Origin: Microbacterium lemovicicum
GTDB taxonomy: Bacteria > Actinomycetota > Actinomycetes > Actinomycetales > Microbacteriaceae
Assembly (NCBI RefSeq): GCF_003991875.1
Contig: NZ_CP031423.1
Coordinates: forward strand, 682,001-746,000
Direction: 5' to 3'
DNA length: 64,000 nucleotides
In this document: one piece after another, positions 52,818 through 63,086 of the stretch
Numbering within the stretch: the first letter of the stretch is position 1
Layout of the letters: each line of letters starts with the position of its first letter
Notes under the pieces: generated by a model
What the model saw: the letters and a program-made list of their open reading frames with translations, nothing else
Database searches by the model: none
What the model was told of the DNA's origin: nothing
Made by a program: the position numbers and the translations under genes

Positions 52818-53168
52818 TCAGCGCCAGAGCACGGCGATGCCGGCGTTGACGAGCGTCAGCACGCCGACCGACCAGAAGAGGGCGGGCGCGACGGCGGCGC
52901 CGCGGCGCTGGCGCCCCGACCCGATGCCCAGGATCGCGCCGATGATCAGCAGGACGACGAGCTTGACGGCGATCTTCACGTAGTTCAGGTCGCCGTCCGT
53001 GCCCCACGGCGCCGCCAGGGCGAGGCCCGCGACGGCGGCGATGGCCAGCCCGCCGTCCATGACGCGCGTGAACTTCCGGGCTCCGGTGGCCGCGACCACC
53101 CACGAGCCGAAGAGCACGGCGAAGCCGACGAGGTGGACGAGGACGACGGCGTGGCGAAGGAACTCCAT
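52818..53168 (-). CDS. Small integral membrane protein
   Basis: A 116-residue protein with four predicted helices: HAVVLVHLVGFAVLFGSWVV, GLAIAAVAGLALA, AVKLVVLLIIGAILGIG and a last one ending near the C-terminus. The N-terminal EFLRHAVVLVHLVGFAVLFG resembles a family of short actinobacterial membrane proteins related to DUF4149 or CopD-like modules, but I cannot assign it. It lies 40 bases after ribH on the same strand and may be the last gene of the riboflavin transcript. Confidence 0.65.
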   Translation of the reverse strand: MEFLRHAVVLVHLVGFAVLFGSWVVAATGARKFTRVMDGGLAIAAVAGLALAAPWGTDGDLNYVKIAVKLVVLLIIGAILGIGSGRQRRGAAVAPALFWSVGVLTLVNAGIAVLWR

Positions 53169-53208
53169 GCCGCCAGGGTACCTTAAGCCTGGCTGAAGGT
53201 GTACGGCG

Positions 53209-53682
53209 TCAGGCCCGGAGCGCCTGCAGCACGAGGGCGGTGCGGATCGCCGCATCCGCCGCCTCCGCTCCCTTGTCCTCCTTGGAGCCCTCGAGGCCGG
53301 CGCGGTCGAGTCCCTGCTGCTCGTCGTCGAGAGTCAGCACCCCGAAGCCCACGGGCTTGCCGGTGTCGAGCGCCACACGCGTGAGACCGTCGGTGGCCGC
53401 CGACGACACGTACTCGAAGTGGGGCGTGCCGCCCCGGATGATGACGCCGAGGGCCACCACCGCGTCGGCTCCTGCGTCGAGTGCGGCCTTGGCCGCCACC
53501 GGAAGCTCGAACGACCCCGGCACGCGCACGAGGCGCCACGAGGCCCCCGCCGCATCCAGGGCCCGCTCCGCGCCGGCGATCAGACCGTCGCTGATGGCGT
53601 CGTGCCATGTGCCGGCCACCACGACGATGTCCAGTCCGGAGGCGTCGGCCCCGCCCGTGATCGGTGCTCCCTTGCCGCTCAT
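53209..53682 (-). CDS. ribH: 6,7-dimethyl-8-ribityllumazine synthase
   Basis: Condenses 3,4-dihydroxy-2-butanone-4-phosphate with the ribitylamino-pyrimidine to make the riboflavin precursor. The 157-residue protein has [29 protein letters not shown] (with the catalytic His) and [18 protein letters not shown], all family signatures. Its ATG overlaps the ribBA stop (ATGA). It is the last biosynthetic gene of the operon under the FMN riboswitch. Confidence 0.96.
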   Translation of the reverse strand: MSGKGAPITGGADASGLDIVVVAGTWHDAISDGLIAGAERALDAAGASWRLVRVPGSFELPVAAKAALDAGADAVVALGVIIRGGTPHFEYVSSAATDGLTRVALDTGKPVGFGVLTLDDEQQGLDRAGLEGSKEDKGAEAADAAIRTALVLQALRA

Positions 53683-54956
53683 GAGCCGGCTCCTTCGTGC
53701 ATCTGTGCGATCGCATCGGCGAGGTCCTGCTCGGCGATGATGTGGCCCATGCGGTCGCGCTTGGTCTGGAGGTACTGGTGGTTGTTGGGCCCGACGCCGA
53801 CCAGCAGAGGCACCTGCTCGACGATCTCGAGTCCGAGCTCGCGCAGCTGCGCCACCTTGTCGGCGTTGTTCGTCAGCAGGCGCACCTTCTCTATGCCGAG
53901 ATCGGCGAGGATGCCCGCCGCTGCGGCGTAGTCGCGCGCGTCGGCCGGGAGGCCGAGGGCGAGGTTGGCGTCGACGGTGTCGAGCCCCCGCTCCTGCAGG
54001 CTGTAGGCGCGCAGCTTGTTGATGAGCCCGATGCCGCGGCCCTCGTGGCCGCGCATGTAGACCACGACGCCGCCGTCCTGCTCGATGGCGTCGAGCGCCG
54101 CGTCGAGCTGGGGGCCGCACTCGCACTTCAACGACCCGAAGGCCTCGCCCGTCAGGCACTCCGAGTGCACGCGGACCAGCGGGGCGTCGTCGTCCAGGTC
54201 GCCGGAGATCACCGCGAGGTGATCCGTGCCGGTCGTGCGGTCCTTGTAGGCGCGGAAGCGGAACACGCCGTGCGACGTCGGCACGGTGGACTCGGCCCGC
54301 AGGCTGACGCGACGGCGAGCGACGGCGGGGACGGTCGCGTCGGCCGGATCGGTCTCCTCGAGGTGCGCGATCAGCTGCTCGATGGTGATGACCGGCAGGT
54401 TCTCGCGGGCGCCGAGCTCGAGCAGCCCCGGCAGCCGCATCATGCTGCCGTCCTCGGCGACGACCTCGCCGATCGCGCCGACGGGGGACAGCCCCGCGAG
54501 CTTCATGAGCTCCACGGCGGCCTCGGTGTGGCCCGCGCGCTCGCGGACGCCGCCGTCGACGGCGCGGAGGGGGAGCACGTGTCCGGGACGGATGACGCTG
54601 GTCGGCGTGGACTCGGGGTTCGCCAGCACGTTCAGCGTGTGCGAGCGGTCGGCCGCGCTGATGCCGGTGGACACGCGGTCGGCCGCGTCGACGCTGACCG
54701 TGTAGGCGGTGCCGCGTGCGTCCTCGTTCTGCGCGACCATGGGCGGCAGGTCGAGGCGGTCCGCCCAGTCCGCGGGCATCGGGGCGCAGATGAAGCCGCT
54801 GGACCAGCGGATGGTCCAGGCCAGCCACTCGGCCGTCGCCTTCTCCGCGGAGAGGATGATGTCGCCCTCGTTCTCGCGGCTCTCGTCGTCGGCGACGATG
54901 ACCGGCCGGCCCGCGCGCAGCGAGTCCAGGGCCTCTTCGATGGTGGAAAGGCTCAT
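53679..54956 (-). CDS. ribBA: Bifunctional DHBP synthase / GTP cyclohydrolase II
   Basis: Supplies both riboflavin precursors. The N-terminal 205 residues form 3,4-dihydroxy-2-butanone-4-phosphate synthase ([16 protein letters not shown] with the acidic metal loop, then [15 protein letters not shown]). The C-terminal 215 residues form GTP cyclohydrolase II, with the zinc ligands in [15 protein letters not shown] and the catalytic [11 protein letters not shown]. All key residues of both halves are present. Start and stop both overlap the neighbouring genes by four bases (ATGA). Confidence 0.96.
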   Translation of the reverse strand: MSLSTIEEALDSLRAGRPVIVADDESRENEGDIILSAEKATAEWLAWTIRWSSGFICAPMPADWADRLDLPPMVAQNEDARGTAYTVSVDAADRVSTGISAADRSHTLNVLANPESTPTSVIRPGHVLPLRAVDGGVRERAGHTEAAVELMKLAGLSPVGAIGEVVAEDGSMMRLPGLLELGARENLPVITIEQLIAHLEETDPADATVPAVARRRVSLRAESTVPTSHGVFRFRAYKDRTTGTDHLAVISGDLDDDAPLVRVHSECLTGEAFGSLKCECGPQLDAALDAIEQDGGVVVYMRGHEGRGIGLINKLRAYSLQERGLDTVDANLALGLPADARDYAAAAGILADLGIEKVRLLTNNADKVAQLRELGLEIVEQVPLLVGVGPNNHQYLQTKRDRMGHIIAEQDLADAIAQMHEGAGS

Positions 54957-55597
54957 CGCGAGCCTCCTTCTGTCGGGACGGCCGCAGCCGTCGGGGAGAA
55001 TGCGAGCAGGCGCTGCACGTGCCGCGCCAGGATGTCGGTCTCGAGGTTCACGCGGTCGCCGAGCGAGCGGCCGCCGAGGGTCGTGGCGGCGAGGGTCTCG
55101 GGGATGAGCGAGACCTCGAACCACGCGTCCGGCTCGGACGCCGGGCTGGCCGCGCTCACGGTGAGCGAGACGCCGTCGACGGCGATCGACCCCTTGTCGA
55201 CCACGAGCGGCGCGAGCTCCGCCGGCAGGGAGATGCGCAGCACGCTCCACTGATCGCCGGGACGGATGTCGAGGATCTCGCCGGTGCCGTCGATGTGCCC
55301 CTGGACGATGTGGCCGCCGAGACGGCCGTGCGCGACGGTGGCCCGCTCGAGGTTGACCGCGCGGCCCTCGTCGATGCCGGCGAGCGTGGACATGTCCAGC
55401 GTCTGACGCATGACGTCGGCGGTGAACCAGTCCTCGCCGCGGTCGACCACGGTGAGGCAGACGCCGCTGACGGAGATCGAGTCGCCGTGTCCGGCATCCG
55501 ACACCGCCCGGGGAGCGCGCACGGTCACGCGCACGCCGTCACCCGATGCGGTCACAGCCGTCACTGCGCCGATCTCTTCGACGATTCCGGTGAACAT
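54953..55597 (-). CDS. ribE: Riboflavin synthase, alpha subunit
   Basis: Dismutates two lumazines to riboflavin. The 214-residue protein consists of two similar lumazine-binding barrels, beginning [10 protein letters not shown] and with second-barrel [19 protein letters not shown] in the first barrel and AVDGVSLTV in the second are the paired ligand loops. The start abuts the ribD stop with a one-base overlap (TGATG), indicating coupled translation. Confidence 0.96.
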   Translation of the reverse strand: MFTGIVEEIGAVTAVTASGDGVRVTVRAPRAVSDAGHGDSISVSGVCLTVVDRGEDWFTADVMRQTLDMSTLAGIDEGRAVNLERATVAHGRLGGHIVQGHIDGTGEILDIRPGDQWSVLRISLPAELAPLVVDKGSIAVDGVSLTVSAASPASEPDAWFEVSLIPETLAATTLGGRSLGDRVNLETDILARHVQRLLAFSPTAAAVPTEGGSR

Positions 55598-56631
55598 CAG
55601 GAGGCTCCTTCGACGAGGGGGGAGGGGTGGGCGATGACCAGGAGGTCGTCGCCCAGGTGCTGCACGTCGGTCACCGACAGGCGGCGGGCATCCGCGATCG
55701 TGGTGACCCCGAGGTCGGTGACCGCGAGGCGGCCGCCCCCGAGCAGCACCGGCGCGAGGTAGACCAGCACCTCGTCGGCGAGCCCGGCGGTCACGAACGC
55801 GCTGGCGAGGGTGGGTCCGCCTTCCACGAAGACGCTCTGGATGCCGCGCCCATGCAGATCGCGGAGCACCTCGGGCAGATCGCGCCCACCCGCAAGGACC
55901 GGGGTCTTCGGGTGGCGGAACAGTGCGGCATCCGCCGGCACCTCGCGTCGCCCGATCACGACGGGCACCGGCTGCGTCGGATACAGCGAGCCGTCGGGGG
56001 TGCGGGCTGTCAGCGACGGGTCGTCCGCGAGCACCGTGCCGGTGCCGACGACGATGGCGTCGGCCTGGGCCCGGCGGCGGTGGACGTCCGCACGGGCGAC
56101 CTCGCCCGTGATCCACTGGCTGGTGCCGTCGTCGGCGGCGGCGCGGCCGTCGAGGCTCTGCGCCCACTTGACCGTCACGCGCGGACGTCCGAGCCGGGTC
56201 GCCGTGAGCCACCCGTCGAGGAGCGTCTCGCCGTCGGAACGACGCACGCCCGCCGCCACCTCGACCCCTGCCTCCGCGAGGCGCTCGGCGCCGCCGCCGG
56301 CGACGGGGTTGGGGTCGTCGACGGCGTAGAGGACGCGCGAGACGCCGGCCTCGAGGAGGGCGACCGCGCAGGGTCCGGTGCGCCCGCGGTGGTTGCAGGG
56401 CTCGAGGGTCACGACGGCGGTCAGGCCGGACGCGTCGCCCCCGTCGAGGTGCGAGAGGGCGTCGACCTCGGCGTGCGGGGTGCCGGCGCCGCGGTGCCAC
56501 CCCTCGGCGACGATGCGGCCGTCGGGGGAGAGCAGCACGGCGCCGACCTGCGGGTTGATGCCGCGGGGGCCGCGCGCGGCGAGCTCGAAGGCGCGGCTCA
56601 TCGCCGCGTTCTCGGCCTCGCTCACCGTCAT
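55597..56631 (-). CDS. ribD: Bifunctional riboflavin deaminase/reductase
   Basis: Deaminates and then reduces the GTP-derived pyrimidine in riboflavin synthesis. The N-terminal deaminase half has the zinc site His53-Ala-Glu55 and Cys79/Cys88 in EPCNHRGRTGPC. The C-terminal reductase half has VTVKWAQSLDGRAA and FVEGGPTLASAFV. The ATG at 56631 is taken because GGGAAG lies upstream and the extra residues of the longer frame are riboswitch leader. It is the first gene of the operon, about 60 bases downstream of the FMN riboswitch. Confidence 0.95.
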   Translation of the reverse strand: MTVSEAENAAMSRAFELAARGPRGINPQVGAVLLSPDGRIVAEGWHRGAGTPHAEVDALSHLDGGDASGLTAVVTLEPCNHRGRTGPCAVALLEAGVSRVLYAVDDPNPVAGGGAERLAEAGVEVAAGVRRSDGETLLDGWLTATRLGRPRVTVKWAQSLDGRAAADDGTSQWITGEVARADVHRRRAQADAIVVGTGTVLADDPSLTARTPDGSLYPTQPVPVVIGRREVPADAALFRHPKTPVLAGGRDLPEVLRDLHGRGIQSVFVEGGPTLASAFVTAGLADEVLVYLAPVLLGGGRLAVTDLGVTTIADARRLSVTDVQHLGDDLLVIAHPSPLVEGAS

Positions 56632-56693
56632 GCGCTTCCCGCCCTCGTCCGGATACCGGGGGTGCTGGGAAGACGCGTCGCGCACGCGACGCC

Positions 56694-56853
56694 TGTGCTG
56701 CCTCCCATCCGGACTAGCGACGAAACCTCCGTCGCATCACCGTCGGTTCCGGAATTCCACCGGATCGGCCCTCGCCGCATCCGCAATCGGATGGAGGACG
56801 AGGGTTCGCGGACTGTCACCGCCGGTTCGGATTCCCACCGACCCCGGAGCACT
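56694..56853 (-). ncRNA. FMN riboswitch (RFN element)
   Basis: Reading the minus strand, the conserved blocks appear in order: GGGGTCGGTGGGAATCC, ACCGGCGGTGACAGTCCGCGA, a variable arm, GATCCGGTGGAATTCCGG, ACCGACGGTGATG and AGTCCGGATGGGAGGCAGCAC. These are the hallmarks of the FMN aptamer. It precedes ribD and should repress the operon when FMN is abundant. A perfect GCGTCGCG/CGCGACGC hairpin (56675-56692) follows directly without a T-run, so control may act on translation or by another form of termination. Confidence 0.95.
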
Positions 56854-56864
56854 TGCTGCTCATC

Positions 56865-56894
56865 AGTGTAATCAACGCGGGACGGGCGGTTTCA
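56865..56894 (-). promoter_or_regulatory. Possible promoter of the riboflavin operon
   Basis: On the minus strand TGAAAC (56894-56889) and TACACT (56870-56865) are 18 bases apart and lie just upstream of the FMN aptamer. The -35 box overlaps the end of the tetR-type gene. This is the only A+T-rich stretch in the gap. Confidence 0.4.
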
Positions 56895-57470
56895 TTCCGT
56901 GACGTGCGCGCGCTCCAGGGCGGCGTCGATGAGGGTCTCCGCTGCCGCGCGCGCGTGCGCCGCGGCATCCGGTCGTCCGCTGATCGCCGCGGTGGTCTGC
57001 GCACCCTCCGCGAGCAGGGCGAGCTGGTCGCCCAGCACCTGATCGACGGCGAGGTCGGCCACGAGGCCGGCGACGTAGCGCCCGAACCCGGCCTTCTGCG
57101 AGCGCGCGGCCGCCGCGACGGGCGCCGAGACGGCGCCGAGCTCTCCGAAGGCGTTGATGAACCCGCAGCCGCGGAAGTCGTCGGTGCGGAACCACCCGTC
57201 GAGGAAGTCGTAGACCGCCAGGAGCTTCTCGCGGGGGGTGACGGCCGACGCGCTCGCCTGCGCGATGCCCGCGTTCCAGATGTCGGTGCGGTGATCGAGC
57301 ACCTCGACCAGGAGCGCGTCCTTCGAGGGGAACTCGGCGTAGAGACGCTTCAGGGGCACGTGCGCGGCGGCACGGACGGCGTCCATTCCGACCGACTGGA
57401 TGCCGCGGCCGTAGAAGAGGCGGTCGGCGGCGTCGACGATGCGTTCGCGGTCTGTATGGAGCTCCGACAT
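56892..57470 (-). CDS. TetR-family transcriptional regulator
   Basis: A 192-residue repressor-like protein. The helix-turn-helix is at about 10-55 (ADRLFYGRGIQSVGMDAVRAAAHVPLKRLY, split over helices 1-3), followed by a helical ligand domain ending near residue 185. GCGFINAF in the ligand domain is common in the AcrR/TetR_C_47-like group. It is divergent from the alpha/beta hydrolase gene, and two palindromic operators lie between them, so it most likely represses both genes. The ligand is unknown. Confidence 0.9.
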   Translation of the reverse strand: MSELHTDRERIVDAADRLFYGRGIQSVGMDAVRAAAHVPLKRLYAEFPSKDALLVEVLDHRTDIWNAGIAQASASAVTPREKLLAVYDFLDGWFRTDDFRGCGFINAFGELGAVSAPVAAAARSQKAGFGRYVAGLVADLAVDQVLGDQLALLAEGAQTTAAISGRPDAAAHARAAAETLIDAALERAHVTE

Positions 57471-57491
57471 GACCTGCTCACCTCCGAGGGG

Positions 57492-58401
<910 letters not shown>

Positions 58402-58409
58402 TCGCCCAT

Positions 58410-58445
58410 CGCAGGCCCGGTTCCGCTGTGCGGGCCGGGCCTGCG
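58410..58445. terminator. Bidirectional hairpin between the hydrolase and the glycosylase genes
   Basis: CGCAGGCCCGG (58410-58420) pairs perfectly with CCGGGCCTGCG (58435-58445), and the 14-base loop contains a further CCGC/GCGG stem. It lies eight bases after the hydrolase stop and serves two convergent genes. No T-run is present. Confidence 0.6.
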
Positions 58446-58515
58446 ACGTCTCCGCGCCCGGTACCCGCGTCGCTCGTGGGTCAGCGCAGCGAGTCGACAC
58501 GCCGGACGGCGCCGG

Positions 58516-59403
58516 TCACTTCAGCAGCCGCGACAGGCGCCGGTCGGCCAGCAGCTTGCCGCCGGTCTGACACGTCGGGCAGTACTCGAGGGAGTTGTCG
58601 GCGAAGAACACGCTGCGCACCTCGTCGCCGCAGACCGGGCACGCCTGCCCGCGGCGGCCGTGCACCCGCATCCCGCCGCGCTTGGCATCCTTCAGATCGG
58701 CCGGAGGCTTGCCGGATGCGGCGGCCACAGCATCCGTGAGCGTCGTGGTCATGGCGGCGAAGAGGTGGTCGACGTCGGCCTCCCCGAAGCTCGACGCCAG
58801 GGCGTAGGGCGACATCTTGGCCGCGTGGAGGATCTCGTCGGAGTAGGCGTTGCCGACCCCGGCGATGATCGACTGGTCGCGCAGCACGCCCTTGATCTGG
58901 GTGCGGCGGCCGGCCAGCAGCGCGGCGAGCTCGTCGCGGGTGAAGGCGGGGTCGAGCGGGTCGGGTCCGAGGCGCGCGATGCCGGCTACCTCGGCCGTGT
59001 CCCGCACGACGTAGACCGCGAGCGACTTCTTCGTGCCGGCCTCGGTGAGGTCGAAGCCCGAGCCGTCTTCGAAGACCAAGCGCAGCGCGATGGGCGTCTT
59101 GCCTGGACGGAGCACGGTGGCGGGCACCTGCTCGTACCACCGCAGCCACCCGGCCTTGGCGAGGTGGAACACGAGGTGCGGCGCCCCGTCCGCGGCTGCG
59201 TCGTCCGCCGGCTCCGTCGCGAGGTCGAGGAACTTGCCATGACGCTCGACCGCGGCGACCCGCAGCCCCTGCAGCGCCTGGACGGGAGGGTCGTACGTCT
59301 TCAGCGCGGCGATGGAGGTGACCGTCACGCGCATGATCTGAAGGCCGCGCACGCGGCCGCGCAGGAAGTCGGCCAGCCCCTGCACCTCGGGCATCTCGGG
59401 CAT
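58516..59403 (-). CDS. Fpg/Nei-family DNA glycosylase
   Basis: A 295-residue base-excision-repair enzyme. The N-terminus MPEMPEVQG supplies the catalytic Pro2-Glu3. The helix-two-turn-helix contains GVGNAYSDEILH, and the C-terminal zinc finger has CPVCG and YCPTCQ. It removes oxidised bases and cuts the abasic site. Which bases (8-oxoguanine or oxidised pyrimidines) is uncertain; the zinc-finger tail GGKLLADRRLSRLLK is unlike canonical MutM, so it may be a second Fpg/Nei homologue. Confidence 0.9.
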   Translation of the reverse strand: MPEMPEVQGLADFLRGRVRGLQIMRVTVTSIAALKTYDPPVQALQGLRVAAVERHGKFLDLATEPADDAAADGAPHLVFHLAKAGWLRWYEQVPATVLRPGKTPIALRLVFEDGSGFDLTEAGTKKSLAVYVVRDTAEVAGIARLGPDPLDPAFTRDELAALLAGRRTQIKGVLRDQSIIAGVGNAYSDEILHAAKMSPYALASSFGEADVDHLFAAMTTTLTDAVAAASGKPPADLKDAKRGGMRVHGRRGQACPVCGDEVRSVFFADNSLEYCPTCQTGGKLLADRRLSRLLK

Positions 59404-59479
59404 GCGCCCATCCTGGCACGCGGCGAAAGGCGCCGGGCCGGGCTTGCGTGGGCCGGTCGATCCCCGTGCCGCTCGGCCG

Positions 59480-60043
59480 TCAGTCCGCGAGCACGGGCCA
59501 GGGCTGCGGCATCCGAACGTCTGTGGGAAGGAGGGCGGCGATCCACCCGTCGTGATGACCGCGGGGACCGTGCAGCCCCTGACGGAGCAGGCCCTCGTAG
59601 CGGAAGCCTAGCGCGCGTGCCGCGCGGGCGGAGGCGATGTTGCCGGCGATCGCGCGCCAGCCCAGCCGGACCAGCGCGAGCCCCTGCGGGTCGAGCGCGA
59701 CGTCGACGACGGCACGGCCGGCTTCGACGAGATACCCCTGGCCGCGCGCGGCGTCGGCCATCCAGTATCCGATCTCGCCCTCTTCGTCCTTCAGGGCGTG
59801 GACGCCGATCATGCCGACCAGCAGGCCGTCGGCGCGGATGGCCCACGTCACCTCGGCGCCCTCGTCCCACCACGTCTGCGTCTTGGCGATGAAGTCGTCC
59901 GCGTGATGGCGCTCGTACGGCGCCGGCACGGTCGTGTACTGCTGCAGGACGGGATCCTGACACGCCGCGAAGATCGCCTCCGCATCGTCGGGCGACGGCG
60001 GTGACAGCACCAGCCGGTCGGTGCGCAGCACAGTGATCTCCAC
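59480..60043 (-). CDS. RimJ/RimL-type GNAT N-acetyltransferase
   Basis: A 187-residue acetyltransferase. LRTDRLVLSPPSPDDAEAIF is the typical N-terminus of the RimJ/RimL group, GEIGYWMADAARGQGYLVEA holds the acetyl-CoA loop, and NIASARAARALGFRYEG is the group's conserved final strand-helix. Acceptors of this group include ribosomal-protein N-termini and small amines. It lies 23 bases downstream of trpS on the same strand. It is not close in sequence to the GNAT at 14-469. Confidence 0.88.
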   Translation of the reverse strand: MEITVLRTDRLVLSPPSPDDAEAIFAACQDPVLQQYTTVPAPYERHHADDFIAKTQTWWDEGAEVTWAIRADGLLVGMIGVHALKDEEGEIGYWMADAARGQGYLVEAGRAVVDVALDPQGLALVRLGWRAIAGNIASARAARALGFRYEGLLRQGLHGPRGHHDGWIAALLPTDVRMPQPWPVLAD

Positions 60044-60066
60044 CCGGCCACGCTAGCGGCCGGCCG

Positions 60067-61071
60067 TCAGACCCGGCGGAGCAGACCGATCTTGTCGTAG
60101 ACGTCGGTGAGGGTGCGGTCGGCGGTCTCCTCGGCGCGCGCGGCGTTGCCGCTGAGCACCCGGTCGAGCTCGGCGGGGTCATCCAGCAGCGCCAGCGCGC
60201 GCTCGCGCACCGGACCGAACTCCGACACCACGACCTCGGCGAGGCCCTTCTTGAAGTCTCCGTAGCCACGGCCGGCGTACTCGTCCTCGATCGACGGGAT
60301 CTGCCGGCCGGTCAGCGCGGCGTAGATGACGAGCAGGTTCGACACCCCGGGCTTGGCCTCGCGGTCGTAGCGCACCGTGCCGTCCGAATCGGTCACCGCG
60401 CGCATGATCTTCTTCGCCGAGACCGCCGGGTCATCGAGCAGCCAGAGCACACCGGCATCCGACTCCGCCGACTTCGACATCTTCGCCGTCGGGTTCTGCA
60501 GGTCGTAGATGCGCGCGGTCTCCTGCTGGATGACCGGCATCGGCACCCGGAACGTCTGCCCGTACCGCGCGTTGAAGCGCTCGGCGAGATCGCGCGTCAG
60601 CTCCACGTGCTGCTTCTGGTCGTCGCCGACCGGCACGATGTCGGTCTGGTAGAGCAGGATGTCGGCGGCCATCAGCACCGGGTAGGTGAAGAGGCCGACG
60701 GAGGTGGCGTCGGTGCCGTAGCGCTGCGACTTGTCCTTGAACTGCGTCATGCGCCCGGCCTCGCCGAACCCGGTGATGGTCGACAGGATCCACGCGAGCT
60801 CCGCGTGCGCGCGCACGTGCGACTGCACGTAGAGCGTCGAGCGCGACGGCTCGATGCCGGCGGCGATGTACTGCGCCGCCGTGCGCCGCGTCTTCTCACG
60901 CAGCTCGGCGGGGTCGTTCGGCTGGGTCAGCGCGTGCAGGTCGACGACGGAGAAGAACGCCTCGTACGAGTCCTGGAGCTCGCGCCACTGCATGAGCGCC
61001 CCGATGTAGTTGCCGATCTGGAGGGAGTCGGCCGAGGGCTGCATGCCGGAATAGAGGCGCGGGGTGGTCAC
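60067..61071 (-). CDS. trpS: Tryptophanyl-tRNA synthetase
   Basis: Charges tRNA-Trp with tryptophan. The 334-residue class I synthetase begins TTPRLYSGMQPSADSLQIGNYIGA, covering the HIGH-like motif (split here as SGMQPSA then QIGNYIGA), and carries the KMSKS motif exactly, in TAKMSKSAES. The AADILLYQTDIVPVGDDQ helix binds tryptophan. The length is normal. The start is a GTG, 38 bases after the NHL lipoprotein gene. Confidence 0.97.
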   Translation of the reverse strand: MTTPRLYSGMQPSADSLQIGNYIGALMQWRELQDSYEAFFSVVDLHALTQPNDPAELREKTRRTAAQYIAAGIEPSRSTLYVQSHVRAHAELAWILSTITGFGEAGRMTQFKDKSQRYGTDATSVGLFTYPVLMAADILLYQTDIVPVGDDQKQHVELTRDLAERFNARYGQTFRVPMPVIQQETARIYDLQNPTAKMSKSAESDAGVLWLLDDPAVSAKKIMRAVTDSDGTVRYDREAKPGVSNLLVIYAALTGRQIPSIEDEYAGRGYGDFKKGLAEVVVSEFGPVRERALALLDDPAELDRVLSGNAARAEETADRTLTDVYDKIGLLRRV

Positions 61072-61109
61072 CGCCCTATTTTACCGGCGCGGGATGCCGC
61101 ACCCGCGCG

Positions 61110-63005
61110 TCACTGGAACTCGTCGACCGCCACGGGCGCAGCCGCGCCGACGAACGCGACGATGTGCCGGCCGCCGGATCCGGGCTGCGCGGGATCGGCG
61201 GGCGCGTTGTCGGTGACCCACACGTTGCCCGACGGGTCGACGGCGATGCCGGTCGAACCGGTGAAGCCCTCGAAGGTGTAGCCGGTGCCGTCGGGCGAGA
61301 TCGGCTCGCCGGTCACCAGATCGCGCGGACAGGTGGCGGCGTCGGCGCCGCAGAACTCGCTGATGCGCTGCCCGCTCGCGTTGGCCACCCAGACGTTGCC
61401 GTCGCCGTCCGTCGCGATGGCCCGCGGCACGGTGATGCCACCGCCTGTGAAGGGCACCGACACGGTCGTGCCGTTCGGAGAGATCAGCATGATCGACGGG
61501 AGCCCGCGGGGTCCGGGGGTGCTGTCGGCGCAGGCCGGCACGCCGCCGGCGGCGTTGGCCACCCAGACGTTGCCGGCACGGTCGCTCGTGATGCCCAGGG
61601 GCTGGTCGAAGCCCTCGGAGAGCGGTGAGGAGTCGAGGGGCTCGCCGTCGCGGCCGAGCACGGCGACGCTGTCGTCGCCGGAGCCGGTCACGAAGACGCT
61701 CTGGCCGTTGTCGACGATGCCGAAGGGCGTCCGCAGTCCGACGCTGCCGAGATTCTTCGCCTCGCCGGGGTCGGCGGCCGTGTAGCGGCTGATGGTGTCG
61801 TTGCCGCAGTTGGCGATCCAGAGGTTGCCGTCGCGGTCGACCTCGAGGCCCTGCGGCGAGCTGAGCCGGCCGCGGGTGTAGCCGGTCTCGGGGGAGACCT
61901 GGGTGGGTCCGTCGAACAGCGCCACGGCGCCGTCGGTGCTGTCCGCGGTGTCGGCGCAGGCGCCGGCAGCGCTCACCCAGAGACGGCCGGTGCGATCGAA
62001 ATCGATGCCGAGCCCGGTCTGCCCGCCGGGGAGGGCCGAGACCCGGCTGCCGTCGGGGGCGAACTCGACCACGCGCGCCCCGCAGAGAGCGCTGCCGGTC
62101 TCGTCGACCGGATAGCTGTCGGTCACGAAGATGTGCCCGTCGGGATCGATGGCGAACGTGCCGGGGCCGACGAGCGCGTCGTCGCCCTCCTCCGCGCCCG
62201 TGAAGCGCAGGGCGAGCGTCCACGCGGTCGGCGGCTCGGCGAGACCGGGGTCGAGGTTGCGCGCTGTCAGAGACAGGGCGAAGAGCTGGTCGGCGGAGCC
62301 GGACGGGTCGCGGGCGATGCCGGCGAAGGCCGCGGACGCCGAGGCGAGCCGGTCGCGGTCGTTGCCGGCGGCGGTGAACAGCGAGTCGCAGGACTTCGCC
62401 GTCTGCAGGCACGCCGACAGCATCCGCGTGAGGGAGGTGAACGTCGCCAGGGTGGGTGTCTCCGCCCCGTTCGGCGAGGTCGAGAGCACCGTGCCGAGCG
62501 CTCCGGTCGCCGGGTCGGCGAGGTTGGCGGCCATGCTCGCCGCATTGGTCACCGCCTTCTCGCGTCCGGTCGGCACGGCCTGTCCGAAGAACGGAGCCAG
62601 ACCATAGCCGGCGGCCACTGTCGTGCGCTCGTTGAGGGTCACGGAGGTCGCGGCCGGATCGACGATGACCCCGAGGAGGGCGCGCTCGGCGTCCTTCGGT
62701 CGGGCGTCGACGTAGACGACGCCCTCCACGTCGGTCTCATCGATCTCGAGGTCGAATCCGCCGGTGGCGTCCGTCGTGCCCGTGCCGATCGCGCGGGAGC
62801 CGTCGGGACCGGTGTTCCAGGCGGTCACCGTCCATGCGGAGCGTGACACGCCGGAGGCGAGCGGGTCGAGCGTGCCCGACAGGGCCCGCGGCGGGTCGGG
62901 GGTGGGCGTCGGGATCACCTGCGTCGGAGCGGTGCAGCCCGACAGCACCAGCACCGCGCCGACCAGTGCGGCGGCGGCTGCGCGCGTCCATCGACGACCC
63001 GTCAT
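61110..63005 (-). CDS. Lipoprotein with NHL-type beta-propeller
   Basis: A 631-residue secreted lipoprotein. The signal ends in LSGC (Cys24), a Pro/Thr-rich spacer follows, then about 220 residues of mixed fold with two cysteines (SACLQTAKSC). A six-bladed propeller covers about 260-620. Its blades repeat GLxVDxxGNLWxAN, GITSDRAGNVWVANA and GIAVDPSGNVWVTDN, as in NHL or SMP-30-like proteins. The role is unknown; propellers of this kind often bind sugars or proteins at the surface. The ATG at 63005 is preferred because GGGGAG lies six bases before it; the ATG at 63011 touches that sequence. Confidence 0.82.
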   Translation of the reverse strand: MTGRRWTRAAAAALVGAVLVLSGCTAPTQVIPTPTPDPPRALSGTLDPLASGVSRSAWTVTAWNTGPDGSRAIGTGTTDATGGFDLEIDETDVEGVVYVDARPKDAERALLGVIVDPAATSVTLNERTTVAAGYGLAPFFGQAVPTGREKAVTNAASMAANLADPATGALGTVLSTSPNGAETPTLATFTSLTRMLSACLQTAKSCDSLFTAAGNDRDRLASASAAFAGIARDPSGSADQLFALSLTARNLDPGLAEPPTAWTLALRFTGAEEGDDALVGPGTFAIDPDGHIFVTDSYPVDETGSALCGARVVEFAPDGSRVSALPGGQTGLGIDFDRTGRLWVSAAGACADTADSTDGAVALFDGPTQVSPETGYTRGRLSSPQGLEVDRDGNLWIANCGNDTISRYTAADPGEAKNLGSVGLRTPFGIVDNGQSVFVTGSGDDSVAVLGRDGEPLDSSPLSEGFDQPLGITSDRAGNVWVANAAGGVPACADSTPGPRGLPSIMLISPNGTTVSVPFTGGGITVPRAIATDGDGNVWVANASGQRISEFCGADAATCPRDLVTGEPISPDGTGYTFEGFTGSTGIAVDPSGNVWVTDNAPADPAQPGSGGRHIVAFVGAAAPVAVDEFQ

Positions 63006-63086
63006 CGACATCTCCCCGCGCGCTCGCCCATCACCGCGATTCTACCCAACGGGTTCGGCCCGACCGCCGCCGGATGCCCGGGAGGT

